DNA from: Luzula sylvatica
Lineage: Eukaryota; Streptophyta; Magnoliopsida; Poales; Juncaceae
Direction of reading: 5' to 3'
DNA length: 64,000 nt
Assembly: GCA_946800325.1 (NCBI GenBank)
Contig: OX326956.1
Coordinates: forward strand, 42,653,052-42,717,051
The stretch's first letter is position 1, and each line of letters starts with the position of its first letter. Position numbers and translations under genes: made by a program. The notes beneath the pieces were generated by a model. That model worked only from the letters and a program-made list of their open reading frames with translations. It was not told the origin of the DNA and did no database searches. Of this stretch, positions 61,939 to 64,000 are shown one piece after another.

Positions 61939-62414
61939 CATCCATAGCCTAGTTGTTTGAATGTAAAGCACAAAAAATTATATATTATGAGAGGCTGTGG
62001 GATACTATTCAAAATAACGATCGTTTTCGTTATGGATTGCCAATGGATCTCCATTAACATCAAAAAAAATTAGGTATCAATAATGAAAACGATCGTTTGT
62101 CAGATACTATTAAAAAAAAAAAATTTGGACTAAATTTTTTCATATTTTTAATATTATTTATATATATATAAATTATTATTATTATTTGAGTTTATGTTAG
62201 TTTAGTGACGTAGTGTATTTTGTTACTTAAATTATTCAAAACTTATTAAAAAAACTGTGATTTGTAATTTTGTTTAATTAATTTAAATATTAAATATAAA
62301 AAAATAAAAATCCGCCGAGGTCCGCCGATATTCCCGACTAATCCCGATTAATCATCCTTGGCGCTTGATGGTCGTCTGCTGACCAGCGAGCGTCGAGCGA
62401 TTTCTGGAACATTG
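61715..62414. mobile_element. MULE-like element with 9-bp TSD, holding a SINE
   Basis: The ends AGTGTTCTGGAAATCG and CGATTTCTGGAACATTG are inverted repeats. GATATATTA flanks them at 61706-61714 and 62415-62423. Subterminal regions have GGTCCGCCG / GGCGGATT-like motifs and a GATTAATCG block on both sides. A T40 run lies at 61892-61931. No transposase. Confidence 0.65.
61936..62123 (+). mobile_element. tRNA-derived SINE, plus strand (copy c)
   Basis: It reads ATAGCCTAGTTGTTTGAAT (A box), AAAAAATTATATATTATGAG, GAGGCTGTGGGATAC (decayed B box), ATTGCCAATGGATCTCCATT, AATGAAAACGATCGTTTGTC and an A11 tail. It shares the body with copy b and the tail with copy a, so together the three define one SINE family. 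CGATCGTTTTCGTTATG and its inverse within the element form a stem. Confidence 0.65.
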
Positions 62415-62423
62415 GATATATTA

Positions 62424-62923
62424 TTGTTATTTTCACAGCAAAAATCAATTCAGCTAATATATATTTTAAGTTATTGATTTGATATGTTATATTTATGGTA
62501 ATTGTAATATAAACATAGATGAAATATTTTGACCGACGGATTTTAGAGGTAATACGACAAGAAATATTACAAACAATGTATCCAATTAGGGCTGGTTCCG
62601 AGTTTTCGAGAATCCGAGACCAAATTTGAAAAAGAACTTTCATATTATTGCAAAATATGAGTATATGACAAGGCACTGGGAAAATTGTAATCATGAGATC
62701 CAAGGTATAAAAATATTATAATTAATTTATCCAAAAAAATATATTCAAATTAAATAACTATAATAGTTAAATTTAATTACTAATCAAATTCTATTAAATT
62801 TATTTTTTATTTTATTAATATATATTTTTCATTTTTTAATAATCCATGTTATGATATGAAATTTGAATTTAATTATAGGTATTATTTTTTTATAAGGTAT
62901 AAAGTGGTGGACCTTTTATTATA
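62424..62923. other. Gene-free AT-rich sequence
   Basis: Nothing supported. Confidence 0.4.
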
Positions 62924-63690
62924 CTAGGAAATTTGTCCGCGCTTCGCTGCGGATTTTTAATTTAATTGTTTGTATTAGATAAAAGATTGTGTATTCACTT
63001 ATTAATTGTTATGTTTGCAGAAAAAATATTATAAAATCAATATGAAAATTATTAAATGTGTAATTTGATATAATATCATAAAATAAATTAATGAATATCA
63101 CAAAAATATGAAAATTATTAAATGCGTAAAGCATGATATAAATTAATGAAATCACAAAATAAATATGAAATCATATCATAAAATAAATTAATGAATAGCA
63201 TAAAACAAATATGAAAAAATTATGAAATGCGTAAAGCATGATATAAATTAATGAATATCAAATCACAAAATAAATATGAAATCATACAACAAATATGAAA
63301 ACATGATATAAATATTAATATAATTAAGGTAAGACATGATATAAATTAATGGACACGTGATATAAATTAATGCATATAATCAATTCATAAAATGTAAAGC
63401 ATGATATAAATTAATGAATATCAAATCACAAAATAAATATGAAATCATAAAATAAATATGAAAGCATGATATAAATAATAATATAATTAAGGAAGAACAT
63501 GATATAAAGATCGTAAAATAAATTATTAAATGGTTAAATGGGTAAAACATGATATAAATTAATGGATATAATCAAATCATAAAATAAATATGGAAATTAT
63601 ATAAATATTAATCACAAAATAAATATGAAATCATAAAATAAATATGAAAACATGATATAAATATTACTATAATTAAGGTAGAACCAATGT
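62924..63690 (-). mobile_element. Helitron 3' end, minus strand, with internal short repeats
   Basis: CTAG at 62924-62927 is preceded by A on the plus strand. It is followed by the hairpin CCGC-GCTTCGCT-GCGG (62937-62952), so on the minus strand this is a Helitron 3' terminus very like that at 54538. From about 63040 to 63690 the sequence is a degenerate repeat of AAAGCATGATATAAATTAAT and AAATAAATATGAAATCAT. The 5' end was not found. Confidence 0.6.
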
Positions 63691-63699
63691 TACAGATAT

Positions 63700-64000
63700 C
63701 GCATATCATGAAGGAAATACAGTTTCAGGATCAACCGTAAAAGTGTACACAAGAATAAACGAATGTAGTCGTACATTCGTGGCCATAACTGTCAGTGGGA
63801 AAATCCGATTTGAATGGTTCAAATTGGGTTATATAGATAATTAGATTATCTATAACCTTCATGTAGAAATATATTTCAGATGAACGAAGTATTAGTGTCG
63901 TTTATGTGAAATACCGAAAGGGTGCAACAGTATGACATACAGTTAGTAAAATAGTCATAACTTTTGCATACGAACTCCAATTGGTCTGAGCCAAATTGGG
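63700..64000 (+). mobile_element. Palindrome-rich element, copy 4, running off the window
   Basis: The head GGAAATACAGTTTCAGGATC is followed by the hairpin ACGAATGTA-GTCG-TACATTCGT (63758-63779), then TCCGATTTGAATGGTTCAAA, GATTATCTATAACC and GAACTCCAATTGG. These match 1082-1300 of copy 1 in order. The element is cut by the window edge. Confidence 0.7.

Overview
The window is AT-rich nuclear DNA from a dicot-type flowering plant. The evidence is genes split by GT-AG introns, plant-specific protein families (KMD-type F-box/kelch, BAHD acyltransferases, plastid FatB thioesterase, a plant TFIIS-M/SPOC protein) and a dense layer of plant transposons (hAT and Mutator MITEs, Helitrons, Tourist-type MITE, LINEs, tRNA-derived SINEs, a solo LTR). 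I do not assign a species. Five protein genes are well supported. They are unrelated except for the two BAHD genes, so there is no pathway cluster.

Layout. 1-8.4 kb: repeats, including a 1-kb palindrome-rich element and long-TIR elements. 8.49-9.60 kb: intronless F-box/kelch gene (+). 9.6-18.2 kb: gene desert with a Helitron 5' terminus, an interstitial telomere-like tract, a GAACAGTA cluster and a GC-rich poly(A) retroposon with 15-bp target-site duplications. 18.3-22.5 kb: TFIIS-M/SPOC gene (+, four coding exons). 23.5-25.0 kb: BAHD acyltransferase 1 (-, two exons), convergent with the SPOC gene. 26.1-28.0 kb: hierarchical palindromic element. 28.4-41.7 kb: a diverged duplicated segment heavily filled by LINEs, hAT MITEs, a Helitron with 345-bp tandem repeats, a CACTA-like relic, and a palindrome-rich element carrying a solo LTR. 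42.3-44.8 kb: BAHD acyltransferase 2 (+, two exons). 45-58.5 kb: MITEs, a Helitron, duplications and no gene. 58.6-61.4 kb: FATB acyl-ACP thioesterase (+, six coding exons, one with an apparent GC-AG intron). 61.7-64 kb: Mutator-like element holding a SINE, a Helitron terminus, and the start of another palindrome-rich element that runs off the window.

The most unusual signal is not a protein gene. It is a family of about 1-kb non-coding elements (near 1.0, 3.8, 37.4 and 63.7 kb) with a conserved head. Their head hairpin keeps pairing through compensatory base changes. Two members, and a solo LTR nested in one of them, also carry arrays of short palindromes with a common CCGT...ACGG core, whose central bases are homogeneous within an element but differ between elements. 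All coordinates, splice sites and TSDs were read by eye; family names rest on recognised motifs, not on database searches.
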